From contig CAJTVH010000032.1 in the NCBI GenBank assembly GCA_910579745.1, positions 27,649 to 34,018 on the forward strand: a DNA stretch of 6,370 nt, given 5' to 3'. Below are positions 5,655 to 6,370 of the stretch, in pieces. Position 1 is the stretch's first letter, and the number at the start of each line of letters is the position of its first letter. Made by a program: the position numbers and the translations under genes. The notes under the pieces are model-generated. The model saw only the letters and a program-made list of their open reading frames with translations. It was not told where the DNA came from and did no database searches. The stretch comes from an uncultured Clostridia bacterium (GTDB lineage: Bacteria; Bacillota; Clostridia; Lachnospirales; CAG-274).

Positions 5655-6341
5655 TCAATATCTCTCAAGAATTTGTTTCTTCTTGGCCTCAAACTCCTCT
5701 TGTGTAATCACACCGGAGTCAAGAAGTTCTTTACAGGCTTTCAGCCTATCGGCCCCCCCGATTAAGGAACCGTGATTCCTCGTGTCTTCTCTAACGTTAT
5801 TTTTATTAAAAATATTGTACACGTTATTAACTTCCATCTTCTTTTCAGCGGCAGGCGAAATCACATCTTCCCTAAGCCACAATCCTATAAATAAAACCCC
5901 CGCCGTTTCAGCAAAATATTCCAAACTCATAAAATCAAAATCATAAGCTGCGCAAATCATTAAATACAGAGCGCATAATAAAGCCATCGGAATAAACCAA
6001 ACTTTTCTCACAATATTATTGCGCCGTATGGCAAGCTCACTTACACAAAACAATCCAGCGTATACAGCAAAATAAAACACATCGTAAATATTAAAAATCC
6101 GAAATAATCCCTGGAAAATTAAGACCGCTTTTACCGCCGAAACAACCAAAACGCCCTTTTTGTCTCTCAAAAACAGCGTAACCCCAAAACCCACCGGCAC
6201 ACCACACTCAAAAACAATATCAAGTATATCCTCAAAACGCAAAATATAACCAATAGTATTACAAAATATCAAAAGCCCCCAAATCGTGAAAAGTACCGCC
6301 CCGATAATTGAGTAAATTCTTGATTTATCAGTTTTAGTCAT
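5655..6341 (-). CDS. Six-helix membrane protein with C-terminal SHOCT domain
   Basis: A 228-residue protein. Likely helices lie at about residues 10-33, 40-58, 64-82, 86-104, 114-133 and 142-158. A polar, Asn-rich linker follows (about 160-195), then a SHOCT domain (about 197-226) with the typical pattern DRLKACKELLDSGVITQEEFEAKKKQIL. SHOCT is a short two-helix domain found at the ends of many bacterial proteins and thought to mediate oligomerisation or binding; no enzymatic role is implied. The membrane part is not a family I recognise. The ATG at 6341 has AGAGGAG 7 bases upstream. A run of seven G on the coding strand (5753-5759) lies just before the SHOCT domain, and a one-base slip in either direction would stop translation within a few codons. 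It may be the first gene of a two-gene unit with the four-helix protein, but its promoter lies outside the window. Confidence 0.88.
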   Translation of the reverse strand: MTKTDKSRIYSIIGAVLFTIWGLLIFCNTIGYILRFEDILDIVFECGVPVGFGVTLFLRDKKGVLVVSAVKAVLIFQGLFRIFNIYDVFYFAVYAGLFCVSELAIRRNNIVRKVWFIPMALLCALYLMICAAYDFDFMSLEYFAETAGVLFIGLWLREDVISPAAEKKMEVNNVYNIFNKNNVREDTRNHGSLIGGADRLKACKELLDSGVITQEEFEAKKKQILERY

Positions 6342-6348
6342 TTTATCA

Positions 6349-6355
6349 CTCCTCT
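6349..6355 (-). promoter_or_regulatory. Ribosome-binding site of the SHOCT-domain gene
   Basis: The minus strand reads AGAGGAG, 7 bases before the ATG at 6341, which is a near-ideal match and spacing. Confidence 0.75.
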
Positions 6356-6370
6356 ACACAAATTTAAGAA

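Overview
The window suggests a low-GC, endospore-forming member of the Clostridia. It is AT-rich, carries a clear spoIIP engulfment gene, and its ribosome-binding sites are mostly G-rich. All four convincing genes lie on the minus strand, so transcription runs from high to low coordinates. No species call is possible from the sequence alone.

Layout in transcription order: (1) 6341-5655, a six-helix membrane protein with a C-terminal SHOCT domain. (2) 5543-5007, a four-helix membrane protein of no recognised family, followed by a hairpin. (3) 5006-4684, a gene-free stretch with a terminator-like hairpin, a palindromic MITE-like element (B), a 14-bp tandem duplication and a hairpin just before spoIIP. 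(4) 4683-3655, spoIIP, a membrane-anchored peptidoglycan hydrolase for forespore engulfment. (5) 3654-2893, about 760 bases with no confident gene. It holds a second copy of the same MITE-like element (A) interrupted by a different small palindromic element, a doubtful 77-codon ORF, and a compact block of overlapping inverted repeats. (6) 2892-25, a large secreted phosphodiester glycosidase (NAGPA domain) with extra beta-sandwich domains and a C-terminal domain that resembles a metallophosphoesterase without its metal-binding histidines.

The genes do not form one obvious pathway. SpoIIP and the phosphodiester glycosidase both act outside the membrane on wall or sugar polymers. The two small membrane proteins may be co-transcribed (111-bp gap). 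Long gene-free gaps and hairpins probably make spoIIP and the glycosidase separate transcription units.

The strongest unusual signal is the nested pair of miniature elements. Element A without its insert aligns base for base with element B over 103 bp. The insert sits exactly at a TA that is duplicated on both sides, so the window holds both an empty site and a filled site.
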